Source: Panicum virgatum (Eukaryota; Streptophyta; Magnoliopsida; Poales; Poaceae). From it: 64,000 nucleotides of DNA. The notes under the pieces are model-generated. The model saw only the letters and a program-made list of their open reading frames with translations, was not told the origin of the DNA and made no database searches. The position numbers and the translations under genes were made by a program. The stretch lies in assembly GCF_016808335.1 (NCBI RefSeq), contig NC_053138.1, forward strand, positions 51,552,951 to 51,616,950, read 5' to 3'. This document shows positions 35,180-47,400 of this stretch, one piece after another (positions within the stretch are counted from its first letter, which is position 1; each line of letters begins with the position of its first letter).

Positions 35180-35705
35180 CTTTTTTGATGGGATACATAT
35201 TAATGATGCAAGTCAAAAGAGTACGAGGCGAATCCTTGAAGAAAAGAAAATGAGTCCAAGGAAAAGTTTAGCAAGACTGCAAACAGCTGACTCGCCACCA
35301 GAAGATGTTGCACCTCAACGCTGACATTGCTAGCTAGCATGGTCTGTACACCCAAAACTTGTTCCCGGCATTTCCGCTTGAAGAAGATGCGTGGTGGATG
35401 CTTCGAACTCGCTTGTTGCCCAACAGCGTTCACGGCAATCAGTGTGATCCGGTCCAATCGAACTATGCAGGTTCCCAGCACATCGATGTTTCTTTAGGAA
35501 TCCAGGTTGGTCAGCTCTTGAGATTTCCGTGTTCCCAATGCCTCCCAAGTCTATATGCTGCAACCACAAATATCTAAAGGCTATATATGCTCCCTACTGG
35601 ACTACTGATGATATCACATTCCAAAATGGTTTCAGATACATGGCTTCGTTTCGCAATATATCTAAAGGATGTTGGCAACTGCGTGATCAGATGTATATAT
35701 AAGAA
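35180..35705 (-). pseudogene. Array unit copy 7
   Basis: Close relative of copies 1 and 2 over more than 450 bp, from the 3' conserved segment (about 35195-35290) through ATAG then ACTTGGGAGGCATTGGGAAC (about 35554) to the upstream block 'gcgaaacgaagccatgtat'. In-frame stops in both candidate frames. Confidence 0.6.
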
Positions 35706-36289
35706 TAAGAATACTCAACCACTCAGCACTGGTCCATAACTATATATATGATGACTGAGAAACTTTTTTTGATGCTGCATCGCATCGAAATGTACTGCTA
35801 CACGATTTAGTCCTTTTGATCCTCCGAAGCAGTTTCTATATATACTTGCAAAGGGCGCATGTTCCAGAGCCTTCAAGGGCACGATTTAATCCTTATGGAT
35901 TGGTGCTTGGGCCTTCGTCATTCCAGAGCCAGGGAACAAATTAAACTTGTGTTCATTTTGTTTTAACATTAATGGATTCATTAGTTTGTCATGTTATGTA
36001 TTAATTAATTTTTGTGTCCCAGACCTATTCTATGCACATGACAGTGCACAAGGAAAAACCTGTCCAGCAGGTCCACGAATCTTCAACAAGTTGCAGTGAG
36101 TCCATAGAGGCACCTCTCCAAACACCACATCTCAACTGTGTTACACATTTCTAAAAAAGAAGACAACATATATATAATAGCAACTGAGTGTATCTTTATT
36201 GCTACTTGTTTGATCAAACACCTACCGCAAATAGATGATTTTACCACTTAGATTTGAACAAGCAGTTAGCAATGTTGTGAACAGCTAAC

Positions 36290-36790
36290 TTGTTTCATAT
36301 GTGGTCTCTCAGCCGCTGCATGCACGACGTTCACTGTCTCGTGCTGTCTCCAGCAACGTCACTCTGCCACCTCCGCCATCATGATCTCCACTCCAAAATC
36401 AACCTGTTCATCCTCTAGGATATCTGGTTCCCCAGTCCCAACCGTGTTCATGGTAGCCTCAGTGGCCCGGTCCTGTTGGTCTCTGCCCATTCCCAGTACA
36501 TCCCATCGCAGCTCCTTGTTCAGCATCTTCCCACATTTGCGTATTCCCAGTACCTCCCACATCTACATGCATGTAAGCTTCCCATAATTTACTACATCAC
36601 CCCCAAAGGCTTCAGGTCCATGGGTTGGTTTCATAATATCAGAATTCAGAAGTATATATAGGAAGATTGATTGCTCCATAATTATGACGATGACCAACTC
36701 GCTTGAGCCCGCACTATATGCTGATGCAAATCTTCTCGAAGCATTTTTTTCTGCCAAATCACTTCTGCATCCCTTTATATATTTCTGGTA
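36290..36790 (-). pseudogene. Array unit copy 8, with an open terminal exon
   Basis: The minus strand shows GTAG then ATGTGGGAGGTACTGGGAAT from about 36562. The frame reads MWEVLGIRKCGK... without interruption for 67 codons to TGA at 36359-36361, acidic at its end (DILEDEQVDFG). Upstream, 'gatattatgaaaccaacccat' and the block D remnant (36715-36775) match other copies. A CACTA end begins at 36799. This is the best candidate for the original reading frame. Confidence 0.55.
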
Positions 36791-38039
36791 CAAATGTACA
36801 CTACCAGAATTGGGTAGTTTACCATGTGCCTGGTGCACACGGCAAAGACCATATAGCGCACGGCAAAGCATTTGTTGGCGGCCGCCCACGGCAAAGCTAG
36901 CATGGCAGCCCAGGGGACGGCGAAGCAGACTTTGCTGTGTGCCTGATGTTTTCTACGGCACACGGCAAAAAAAAAAGCAACAGACGAGGGGGGGGGGTCG
37001 GTGATGGCACGCGGGGTGCAGCTTTGCCATGTGCCTGTCAGGAAGCACACGACAAAATTTGAATCTTTGCCGTGTGCCATGTAGAAGGGCACATGGCAAA
37101 GACTGATCACTTTGTCGTGTGCTGTGTCTCAGCACACAACAAAGTGCTGTCCAGAATGGACAGAAATGGTCACTTTGTTGTGTGCCTTGTTCACTGCACA
37201 CGGCGAAGTGACCAAACAATTACTATTTTTATTGTTTTTTTTTGTGTATAAAGATCCCCACTCAAACAAAAATTACAGGCATTACACATATATCACAACA
37301 AGCATCACAAGCACTTGATATAAATAAATTCACAATTTCGACAACACATAAATCCACAAGTTCACGAGTCATATCCTCGCGTTCACAAGTACCACAAGTT
37401 CACAAGTATTATTACAAGTTCACAAATGCAAAGTAAAGTTTATCACTGAGGTGGGTCGAACGGAGGTGGGCGGATCTGAGGTGGGAACAACAGTTGTGTG
37501 GGGAACATTGGTGAGATGCCGGTGACATTTCTGGCGTATTCGATGCCGCCGATTGATTCTGCAGAAAGGAGAATAGATTGCATGTGAGACAAGAATTAGA
37601 TTCTCTAAGTTATAATCTAAAACATTCAAAATTTAATCGAAGTCTTTAAGTGAGTCTAAGTCTCTACACTCTCTAAGTCTCTAAGTGAGTCTAAGTCTTT
37701 ACGTTCTGTAAGTCTCTACGTTCTCTAAATCTCTAATAGTTGAAATGAAACTACAAGGTTGTGAAGTGGCTCATAGGAGGAGTTGCAGGACCCGGAGACA
37801 GAACTGGAGGAAATATCATCGCTGGTAGGGGATGACCTATCTGAATAGAAAGACCATGAATGTAGTGGTACATCTGGGCCATCTGCTGCTGAACCTCGGT
37901 CTGCTGCCTCGCAGTCCCTACTACCGTATCCTCCTCTCTTCGGCTAATGCCGCCTCGTATGCTGCCGCTTGCGCCACCAGATGGGCCTACAATTTTTCAT
38001 CCCAATGTTATAATGCAAAGCAAACATATATAGAAATTG

Positions 38040-39720
38040 AATGAACAATGAATAATTCAAAAATAACCTGAAGTTCCTGCACTTGGAGCTATGCCGCGGG
38101 CCTCCATGGGCGTATGGCCAGGCTATTGCTCGTGCTCTTTGCTCGAACTTGAGCGAGAGTGAGAGTACTGGCCATGTCTAGAGTCCCATCGCTAATAAAA
38201 TACCAGCCATGCTTCTTGTCTCCTCCCACCCTCATGATGCTTTCTCCACCAAGAGGGTGGGCGCTCGAATCCCACTCAGGTCCATGGACCTGCCTTCCTT
38301 CCTCTGTGTACTCATTGATGCAGGTGTGGATGGAGGTGACCTCGGACGCCTTGCCCTTGTGGGCCAAAGCCCATCCCACGAACTTGGAGCACTCAGCGCC
38401 TGCATGTGTCTTGGACTGTGAAAAAACATCAGGTTGATTACAAATTATGCAAAATTGAGCATTAGAATAGTGTTAGAATAAAGAAATAAATCCACATACC
38501 CATCTAGCTTTGTATTCGGCGTTGCTAAGGCTGCCTTGATGGTGTGCTGGACCTGGCATCAGCAAATGCCGTTGTCGGCCAGCATTGTGCTTCTCCTCCC
38601 ACTCGGGTGTAAACCACTTGTCCACTATGCGTTCCTAGCACGTGGAATCATTATGTCACCACCATGCGGGAACCTACACATGATCAAGTGAATGACATGT
38701 AAGAAGATCAAATTAAGCGATGTACTTAATCTGAGAATAAATCTAAATTTACCTGCAAGTATTGCTCTCTGGTCAGCTTCAAATTTCTTGCAGCTTCTTT
38801 TTTGAGCTTATGCCCAAGGAACAGAGTGGTGTAGTTTATGACGCAGCGGACTTGTGCCTCGTAATGAATGTCCACCACCAGCTTAACGCATCGACTGTCA
38901 GAAAAAACCGCAACCTTTTTCGCATATCCATCCGCACACCTGTAGAAATCCTATATATAAACACAATGTATCCAGTCATTATTACAAAAATGTCCAATGA
39001 ATGCGATGTAGTTGAGCAGTGTAGTGCAAGGAAGACTTACCCAAAGCTTGGCCTTCACTCACTATGACTTGTTGTCGAGGCATCTATTTTCCCTATCGAG
39101 ATAATCGGGGGCCTTGCTGTAGTGTGCCCACGTCCAGCTGGCTCGTGCCTTCCACAAATGTGAACCAGGCCTGGGAAGTGGAACCTGCACAAAAGACCCA
39201 GGATGTCGTTGACCTTGCGGGTGTGAGCACCTCCAGTGAGTACTTCCCAACTCCTGCCAAAAGTGATTGATATAAAATATTAGTTTCTATTGTGACTTTC
39301 AATTTATCAAATGAAAAGTAGTGATAACATCTAAAGTTACTTACAAGGGAAGCAAGGATCGAATCACCGTGCGTCCGGCAAGAGGTATCGCCTGTCCGGG
39401 AGTCGTGAGGGACCTCGCAACCAGACAGCTACCGCCGTACTAGAGTCGCCCCCTATCGTGTCCTTCTCTTCCTCAACCTCCTCCTCCGCACCCAATGACT
39501 CCGCGGATGGTACGCTGTCATCCTCCTGCAACTCCTCCTCCTCCTCCTTCTCTACAGGCTCCTTCACTCGACTCCTCCCTCGACCCTTGGGGCCACCCTT
39601 CCTTGGACCCTTAGGGCCACCCTTCCCTCGACCCTTGCCTTTGGTGCCCCTAGCGACGGACCCCTCAGCTCCCTCGGAACTTGGGACCATTGTTCTAAAA
39701 ACAGACACACAAGTTCACTG
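38040..39720 (-). pseudogene. TNPA-like (Transposase_24-type) gene remnant of the second CACTA
   Basis: Exon-like blocks on the minus strand, in order: 39708-39364 (basic repeats GPKGPRKGGPKGRG, then an acidic stretch), 39250-39062 (ending in a tryptophan/tyrosine-rich segment), about 38960-38760 (FLGHKLKKEAARNLKLTREQ), about 38640-38505 (DKWFTPEWEEKHN) and about 38415-38089 (GWALAHKGKASEVTSIHT, GPEWDSSAHPLGG). The HT and W/D pattern is typical of plant En/Spm Transposase_24 proteins. Splice joints were not all resolved, so integrity is uncertain. Confidence 0.65.
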
Positions 39721-39884
39721 AATTCCACCGCCCACCATCTTAGTTCAATCACCTGCAATTAAAAATAGTAAACCAATCAGCACGTATAAACATAATTAAA
39801 AAGAGAAGCAAAATATACAAGACATAATTAGAAACTAACATGGTATTACAAATAATAATTCAATCAGGACGGATCATCCATGTA

Positions 39885-40768
39885 TTACAAATAATCATCT
39901 TGATTGGGATTAGCTGGATCATAAGTCTCTTCATCACTATCATGCATGTCGAGATACTCAGGCACGTGCTCCAAAGGAGGAATGTCGTCATCAACCCCTA
40001 ATTGTACTCGCTCAAGTAACTCTACATTCTTCGCATTATGAACCTCATCTCCAGCATCCTCGTCATCAACCCATTCATCATGGTCTACTTCCATTCTGAT
40101 CGATTCAATTAATTCTATCACAAAATGCCCTTGTAGCCCATCTTCTTGAAAGAACTCTTCGTCATATGTATTTGGGTCTACGTTGTAATCTTTATTGTTT
40201 GGGATAGGTACTTTACCGTGTGGTGACACCTTGTACACAATGTCCCAACCCTTAAGACGCTGGTCGGTTTTGCAAAGGTATGAGAGATAATAAACTTCTG
40301 TGGCTTGTTGAGCCACAATATAGACATCATCTTTTCTGCTCAAAAAAAAATATAGACATCGTCTCCTAGATAGACGGATGACTGTCGAATTTTGACTAGT
40401 CCATGATTAGAAGTCCATCGCACTTCGTTAGGATCAGACCAGTGGCATTTGAATATGACAGGCTTAAGAGGTTTGCAACCAGAAACCAGTTCGTATATTT
40501 CTTCAACTTTTCCATAATACTCGACCCCATCAAGACTTGTCGTACAAACTCTGGTATTTGTAGTTCTTCGATTGGGCTGACTCTGCTGGTGGCTTTTTAT
40601 GTGAAAGCGATATCCATTCACGTCATAGCCGGAGTACGACATGACCCTATAGGCACAACCATCGGCAATCTGTGGAACTTGGAATGTCAAAAAAAAAGTA
40701 CGAGCTCCAGAATGACCATAACTTTTGTTTGAACCCAGAAATGAAATCGGGCGATCCACGTCCCGCAC
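39885..40768 (-). pseudogene. tnp2 C-terminal fragment (DUF4216 region)
   Basis: Two frames (40768-40340 and 40343-39885) cover the C-terminal DUF4216 part of CACTA tnp2: GYRFHIKSHQQSQ, DGVEYYGKVEEIYEL, VIFKCHWSDP, then VYIVAQQATEVYYL. The frames overlap by a few bases near 40340 beside an A-run (40338-40348), suggesting a small indel. The DDE core and upstream domains are missing. Confidence 0.85.
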
Positions 40769-40790
40769 CCTTATATCAATGGTTTTACTA

Positions 40791-41603
40791 TGTTAGAAAA
40801 AGAAAGGAATATATAGTCGCAGTTAAGTGTGTGTTTGTAGCTTCTAGTTTGAACAAACACCTAGAGAAAATACGTGGCCCATACTTGCTTCGGCAGGCAG
40901 CTGCCCAGTTGAAGATCTGTACAAAACAGGTGTATTGCGCGATTTAAAAACACTGAAGCCTTAGCTTATGTTCAAAGAAGAGGGAGAGTCCTGATCACAG
41001 TGCTATGATAACTCGAATCATTTCCAACTCACTAAAACAAACTTTCTCCTATCATAATTGATAAATCAATCCACATCCTGAAGAACATATTTGTTGTCAT
41101 ATAGCGCTACGCGCAGCAGTGTACTGCCAGAAAAACAAAGCAATCAGAGTTGCAACAATCCATATCTGTTCTACTGGCTGAAAAGAGATTAAAATGTGAC
41201 AACTATACCGGTCATCATTCGTGTGATGATGTGACCACTTATCAATCAAGCGCACTGCAATTATACATGCATTACACCTATCAATGTCAGAAAATAACTT
41301 GGCAACTAATGCGCTGCTTCTTCGTAAGTTCCATAAGATTTGTCATACAACCTGCTCAAGAAGTTTTCATTGACTATATCCCTTAACGGATTCAGTGATT
41401 GGTCAAGAATTCGTAGAGAAGGACCTTTATTCGGAAAAGGGCCATGTCTTGTTTGTCCATACCCATTGTCAAGACACGAATAGTGGCTAGAAATTGTAGC
41501 GCGCCAAATTACAATCTAAGTACCAATTCAAAAAATTTCTGCACTATTTAGCTTTCTAAATATGCACATATTTCTCATATTTCCCTTGTTGACAGGTTGC
41601 AAG
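40791..41603. other. No gene recognised
   Basis: Sequence between the truncated CACTA and the next CACTA. No family motif; short frames only. Confidence 0.3.
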
Positions 41604-44600
41604 CACTACGTGAAAAAGCCAAATTAGTAACGGGCATAGATTGCTATTGGTAACGGGCAAAGCACCCGTTACCCTTTTGGCGTTACTAATGACCCATCAT
41701 CAGTAACGGGCATTTGCCCGTTACCAATAACAGTCATTAGTAACGGGCAATAAGTCAATGCACGTTACCAATAACATAATATCAGTAACGGGCATCAATT
41801 ACGCCTGTTACCGATAACAAAATATAGGTAACGGGCATCAACATGCCCGTTGTTGATGCCCGTTACCAACAACAGTTATAGGTAACGGGCATTATGGTAA
41901 TGCCTGTTACCTATGTGGAATTAAAATACAAAAAAAAAGAAATCAATTTTTTCTATTCTTTTATTACATCCACACAGTTACATTCATACACGCTTGTACG
42001 CACACATCATTATTCTTCTCAAGGAACTTCTCGCCATTGACCATGATAAGGGGAATGTATTGCAGGACCAATCTCTTGCACTGGCAACAAGATAATAATA
42101 TGATTAAATCCATGCCATGCTTGCCTAAAACATTAACTAAAGAAACAGAAAACAGCTCCTAGTATTAAACTTCAAATTTATACACACAGTTCTAAGGATA
42201 AACATTTATGCAAGTTTTTGTTCTTGCAGGGAACTAAATCTAAAATTTCTGCAATTTAAGCAAAAGTTTACACATCAGTGGATAGTAGGAAAAAGGTACC
42301 AAATTGCTTACCTGCTGGACATGACCTTCGATCTTATTGCACTCCTTGATAAGAATTTAAGCAAGCAGGAGTGATGGTCTAATCACAAAGCAGGAGTTAT
42401 ATCTAAGCCGTAGAACTTAAATGCAATGACAAATACTCCTGCTTATTTCATCCAAAAAGAAATAGCTTGACTCAAAAGAATGGGCCACGAAAGATTCAGT
42501 TACCTGTACTAGAAATTATAGTACTGCATCATCAGCCAGCAGTGATTTGACTTTCAATCCATGGAAGTCTGCAAGTAAACCTGGAATATATGAAATAGAT
42601 GACTAATCAGCAACAATGCATTACAGTCATTTGGCAAATTTACTAAGTGGTTACTAAGAGGCCATGAGTGCAAGAGAAAGAAAAAGGTAGCTCATGAATC
42701 AAGATCTACACAAAAACTAGGATATAACAGAGGCACTCAACTTCCAGTTCCAGCAAAGTAAAATAGTGATGCCAGTACACTGGAGCTAGCTAGTTGATTC
42801 CAGCAAAGTATATATATAGATGACTATGAAATATATTTGATTCTGCCTAAAAATAAAAGGACAGCTAATGTGGTACCAGGGATATGCACAAGCAGCTGCC
42901 TCCTCAGTATCATAGGCCCCTGCAGATCGTAGATAATTAATTGGAAAGACAAGCTTAGATATATTTAGTAAATTGTGGGACTTACCCAAATAGACTATTG
43001 AACTGCAAGCAGATAAGTCTCTGATGCTACTTTGTACACATAGTTTTCAACCTGAATTTCTGAGATTTTATATACCAAAAGCTACTTAAGCCATTCACAG
43101 CATATCTATTTCACACCATGCATTTCATCGAACATGAAGAAGGCAGGAGAGACCATGCCTTACCTCTGTTGTACGCTAATGGGGAGGAAGGGCAACACCC
43201 CTGTCATGGCGTTGACGAGGGCGAGCGCATTGCTGGTGACCTAGACGACCTTGACGGCCCTGCAACGGATGGCGGCGCGTGTGCCGGCGTCCACGCCGTG
43301 GGCGGCAAGCACTCGAATCGAAGGGAGGAGGGAGGGCGAGGGAGCGGAGGACCAGCCGTCGTAGATCTGCCATGCTCTGTGCGGATCCGGTCGCCATGGC
43401 CGCCGTGCAGGCCTCCACCACCGCCGCCACCATGGGAGGGCGCGGGAGAAGGGAGGACGAGGGGGACGGAGGGCCGGCCGCCGCATATCCTCCATGTCCT
43501 GCATGGATCCGGCCGCCGCGCAGGCCTCCGCCACCGCCTCTGCAATGGGAGGGGGAGGGAGGAGGAGGGACTCGGAGTGCCAGGCGCCGCCGCCATGAAA
43601 GGGCGCGGGAGGAGGGAGGAGAACGGGGCGAAGGGCCGGCGCCACCGCCATGGGAGGAGGACGGCGCAGTGGGCGCTGGGCGGACGCCGGGGGGTGGGGG
43701 TGGGGTTGAGTGGGTTGGGCAGACGCGAGACGGAATTTAACGGGATTGACATGAAAATTCGGGTCCGGAACCAGTGATAGGTAACGGTCATTCCACGATG
43801 CGTTACCACAAATATTAAAAGTAACAGGCATTAATTAACACCTGTTACCAATAAGGCTGGGCTGCGATCTGGAGACTTTTTGTGTAACGGACATAAACTC
43901 ATTGGTAACGGACGTTAATAATGTCCGTTACCTTTAATATTTTTAGTAACGGGCCATATAAATCCGTTACCAATGCTGTGTTACCTATTTGAGGTTTTCA
44001 TGTAGCGAAGGACATACAAAAATATTAATTTACCAGATAATTGTGAAACCATGGAGAAAGAAGTTTCTCGCTACTGCAACTGCAAGATGATGGTAGGAAC
44101 TACCAGTTAGGAGTGAAAAGTCACAGGCCAATCTTTACTAACATGTGGTCTGATTTTGAAGAAATTTATTTATAATTAGAAGTAAACCCACCTAACAAGT
44201 AATAGACAGCTTATTTCCGAAATACATTTTATTTCTAATATACTGAGATCATTGTATTTATGTTGTTATCATTCATTCGCAGATTCTATAAATAAAAACA
44301 TGCAACCAGAAATAAACAGTACCAAGACAATCATTTAACATTTGCAGAAAAGTTATACTACCATTTATATTTATTTATTTTTGTTCAAAAGGCTAGGCAT
44401 TTCATTTTAGTTAACGAGCTCCTATATATGTTTGGTACTGTAGTAACTTTTCCACTAAATGGCTGTCCATTGTCTATAATTGAGTAACGGGCGTAGTTGA
44501 TGCCCGTTACTGATGTTATGCTATTGGTAATGGGCATTGACTTAATGCCCGTTACCAATGACTTTTATTGGTAACGGGCAAATGTTCGTTACTGATAATG

Positions 44601-44682
44601 GGTCATTAGCAACGCCAAAAGGGCAATGCCCGTTACCAATAGCAATCTATGCCCGTTACCAATTTGGCTTTTTCACCTGGTG
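41604..44682. mobile_element. Non-autonomous CACTA, 3.08 kb, with GTAACGGGCAT subterminal repeats
   Basis: Left end CACTACGTGAAAAAGCC. Right end reads, as reverse complement, CACCAGGTGAAAAAGCC and continues to match for over 40 bp. Dense 'GTAACGGGCAT' / 'ATGCCCGTTAC' motifs in both orientations fill 41620-41930, 43780-43990 and 44480-44665. No transposase remains. The bases beside the two ends do not form a 3-bp duplication, so either the right terminus (CACCA, not CACTA) is mutated or the flanks have changed. Confidence 0.85.
43160..43750. other. GC-rich internal block of the non-autonomous CACTA
   Basis: About 75-80 percent GC by eye, with imperfect tandem repeats of roughly 110-130 bp ('gccatggcc...caggcctcc...accaccgcc' recurs near 43390, 43500 and 43580). 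All six frames are long because of composition. It could be captured gene sequence, but no domain is recognisable. Confidence 0.5.
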
Positions 44683-44942
44683 TGCCTGTACTGCTGGAAA
44701 GTAATTTTTGCTTCTCAGCTTTGTACTGTAGTATTGCTGGTAACTTGGTAGGATATGGTTATGATAAACAAAGGCATTCATAGAATTTTCTTGTGTGTGT
44801 AAATTACAAAGGGAAATCGTGGCCCGTTTGGATGATGGAACACATGCTCGCCTGACTAATTCGTTGGCTCCCCAAATGTTCGGCAAGAACTGCCTGGAAA
44901 TGTATCACTAGCCGATGGCCGTTGACGAGAAATAGGCAAATA

Positions 44943-45199
44943 CTCCCTCCGTTCGGAAATGATCTACATATTTTGACTAGAGAAAGTCATTCAAAGTAAA
45001 GTTTGACTTATTAATCACTCTTAGAATATAATGTCAATTACGAATAACTCAATGTCATCTCAAACCTCTTTGAATACATATGTATTGACATAAATTTTAT
45101 AAACTAATTATACATATAATTTAACTAATTATTAGTCAAAGTTTATAAAGTTTGACTTTTCCTAGTCAAAATACGTAGATCATTTCCGGACGGAGGGAG
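44943..45199. mobile_element. Stowaway MITE, 257 bp
   Basis: Terminal inverted repeats CTCCCTCCGT with TA at each flank (44941-44942, 45200-45201) and a long inner inverted match (AAATGATCTACATATTTTGAC and complement). This is the classical Tc1/mariner-related grass Stowaway structure. Confidence 0.95.
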
Positions 45200-45201
45200 T
45201 A

Positions 45202-45425
45202 GGTAGCAAAGGGTAGAGCAACTGGAGTTGGGTCGGCAACAACAATTGATGCCCATCCAGATGCATATGAGAGGGATTTCTCGGAGAGCATGTATGAATC
45301 CAAACGCGCCCTGGGTCTTTCATGAAATGTGCATTTCCCTGATACCTTCCATGTCTGACATACAGGCGATGGCACCTGTTTACCAATGAAGCCAGTTAGG
45401 TCTCCAAGGTCTATATCTATTCCAC
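45202..45425 (-). pseudogene. Array unit copy 9
   Basis: The minus strand shows TCAG then ACATGGAAGGTATCAGGGAA from about 45360. The TWKVSGKCTFHE-type frame stays open into the Stowaway flank. More diverged than copies 1, 2 and 7. Confidence 0.45.
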
Positions 45426-45740
45426 AAGTTTACACAGGAGAGAAGTACATGCACGCATGCCATGTTTATTTCAAAGATTAGAAGCAATTACAGCATAGCG
45501 ACACAGCGTTATATATTTCCGACATAAATGTGAAGAGGGTTCAATCGACCATACTCCATTGTGAAAATTAAAACATACAAGAATTAGGGTAACAGAGACC
45601 TCCGCACCGAGTGTGATTGAATACTAAATTTTCTTTAATTCTGTTGTTTAGGTTTCCGAGCCAATTTCCTTTTAGAATAAAATGTATGACAAAGTGTCTG
45701 CAGTCCAAAATTACGCATCGTTAAACAAAAGAAAAACTCC

Positions 45741-46240
45741 AATTACTCCCCTCAAGTATGGCCAAAGTCCAGATAACCCCTTAATTATTTATTGGTTCAA
45801 TTTAGCTCCTAAACTATGTTATCTGATTCAATTTACCTCCTAATGTAGTTTATCTTTTTTATTTCTCCACATACAAGTGGAATCCTAATTTAAGGTTTTG
45901 CATGATTGTAGTTGGCATCACAAAGTGTCTCAAAAAAATTATTACGAATTTTCATCATTAGTTTTCCTATAATTTTGTATCATAAGGTTAATTTATTACT
46001 AAACACCGTATCCTGTTAAAATAATGATGAAAAATCCTTGACATATTTCCTAAAATATGTTATGATGTCTACCGTCATTCTTCAAAATTTTAACTTGAGA
46101 CTTCTCTTGTGCATGGGTAAATAAAAAAGATAAATCTTATTAAGGGATAAATTGGACCAAATGACATAGCTTAGATATAAATTGAACAAAAAATAGTTTA
46201 GGGGATTATCTGAACTTTAACAATACTTGAGCGGAGTAAT
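45741..46240. mobile_element. Long-TIR (MULE-like) non-coding element, about 500 bp
   Basis: About 100-bp imperfect terminal inverted repeats ('attactcccctcaagtatgg' versus the complement of 'caatacttgagcggagtaat'; 'ctcctaaactatg' inside). No coding frame. A target duplication could not be fixed, so the superfamily is tentative. Confidence 0.6.
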
Positions 46241-46429
46241 AAACTTCACTGTACATCAACCCCTGCAAGGCTGCAACCTGCAACTTTTGAGACTCGAGAC
46301 CACGGTACTGTGGAAACTCAGACAGTCCCTCCTCAAATATCACACCTAACGAGTCTTGATATATATATACACACACTTTTAGCATGGGCAGTTTTAGAAA
46401 ATATTGATCTCTATCATGCTTAGGCAAGA

Positions 46430-46530
46430 ATACCAAGCTTTAGAGTCCTCAGTTGCCCAATTGTATTTGTTTCTTGATATCTGCATATTCCCATCACCTC
46501 CCAAGTCTGCATGCTGGTGTGATTGCACTA
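46430..46530 (-). pseudogene. Array unit copy 10
   Basis: The minus strand shows GCAG then ACTTGGGAGGTGATGGGAAT from about 46511, the same exon-start consensus as the other nine. Stops after about 28 codons. Confidence 0.45.
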
Positions 46531-46635
46531 ACCATGGTTCTCTCTAAATGGACTTTTAATAAAAATAAATCCAGATCATATAAAACAGAGGCTTCTCCCT
46601 ATGCACCACTTTACCGGCTTACCGCTTTGCTCTCG

Positions 46636-46716
46636 ACTGTCTAATGTATCAGATTCACCAAAGCAATTTCACTGTCTAATGTATCAGATTCACCAAAGCA
46701 ATTTCACTGTCTAATG
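46636..46716 (+). repeat. 35-bp tandem duplication, 2.3 copies
   Basis: The unit starting ACTGTCTAATGTATCAG is perfectly repeated at 46636-46670 and 46671-46705, with a partial third copy. Confidence 0.97.
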
Positions 46717-46949
46717 GCACATGGTTCTCTTCAAAAGGTTTCAACAACATCCTGAAATTCACCTTTAGAATGGTTAATTTAAATTAGTGTGTGACGCAGG
46801 TTCATGCATGTTTTTAAGTTAAGAAAATAATTAATTTCAGATTCATGAAATAGACCTTAGGATCTGAAACATGTTTGTCGAATTCAGGTTCATAGAGCCC
46901 TCCACGATTTTTTCCGAATTTATTTGGGTCCAGTCCTATTTTTCTAAGC

Positions 46950-47400
46950 TTTCTTGAACTTTTGGGCAAAGGAAAATCCTCCTTTTCTTTTCTTTTCTTT
47001 TCTTTACCTTTTCTTCGTTTCTTTTCTTCTTCCTACGCAGGCCGCCGGCCTCTCTCTTCCGCCGCCGGCCCTCCTCCCTCTCCGGCCAATACAATCCCGC
47101 ACCACCACCGCCGCAATCTCATGTCCTCATTGCCGCTAGCTGCCCTGCACGAGCGCTACGCGTCCGTTGCGAATGCAATCCCGCACTGCCGCCGCCGCTG
47201 CAATCTCATGTCCTCGTCGCCGGCCGCCATGCAAAGGCCAGCAAACCCTCTTGCCGAGCACCGCGTGGCCACCGCACGCTGTTCTCCTCTCTATGCGCTA
47301 CTAGCTCAGTACAGTGGCAAGAGCCAAGAAAGCAGACAAGCCAGCCAGCAGCTAGATCGAGACTTGGGCACTTGGATTTGAGAGACGGAGAGGAGGCAGA
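46950..47400 (+). other. GC-rich block with 139-codon frame, not recognised
   Basis: A frame at 46962-47381 begins after a CTTTT-rich tract and encodes a low-complexity Ser/Pro/Ala/Arg-rich product with an internal repeat ('cccgca', 'cgccgc', 'caatctcatgtcctc' twice). It is followed by 'tgttttacctcctccaact' sequence of the kind found at MULE-like ends, so transposon cargo is likelier than a host gene. Confidence 0.35.

Larger units (their letters stand above)
36799..40790 (-). mobile_element. Truncated CACTA element of a second family
   Basis: Starts CACTACCAGAATTGGG with GTA before it, followed by subterminal 'ACACGGCAAAG' / 'CTTTGCCGTGTGC' motifs in both orientations (36815-37230). Minus-strand coding remnants of the second gene and of the tnp2 C-terminus follow. 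tnp2 is cut off near 40770-40790 and no matching right end was found, so the right part of the element is deleted. Confidence 0.85.

Noticed and set aside
43118..43831. Several long overlapping frames (150-219 codons) on both strands
   Set aside because: They lie in a very GC-rich transposon interior where stop codons are rare; products are Arg/Pro/Ala-rich with no domain.
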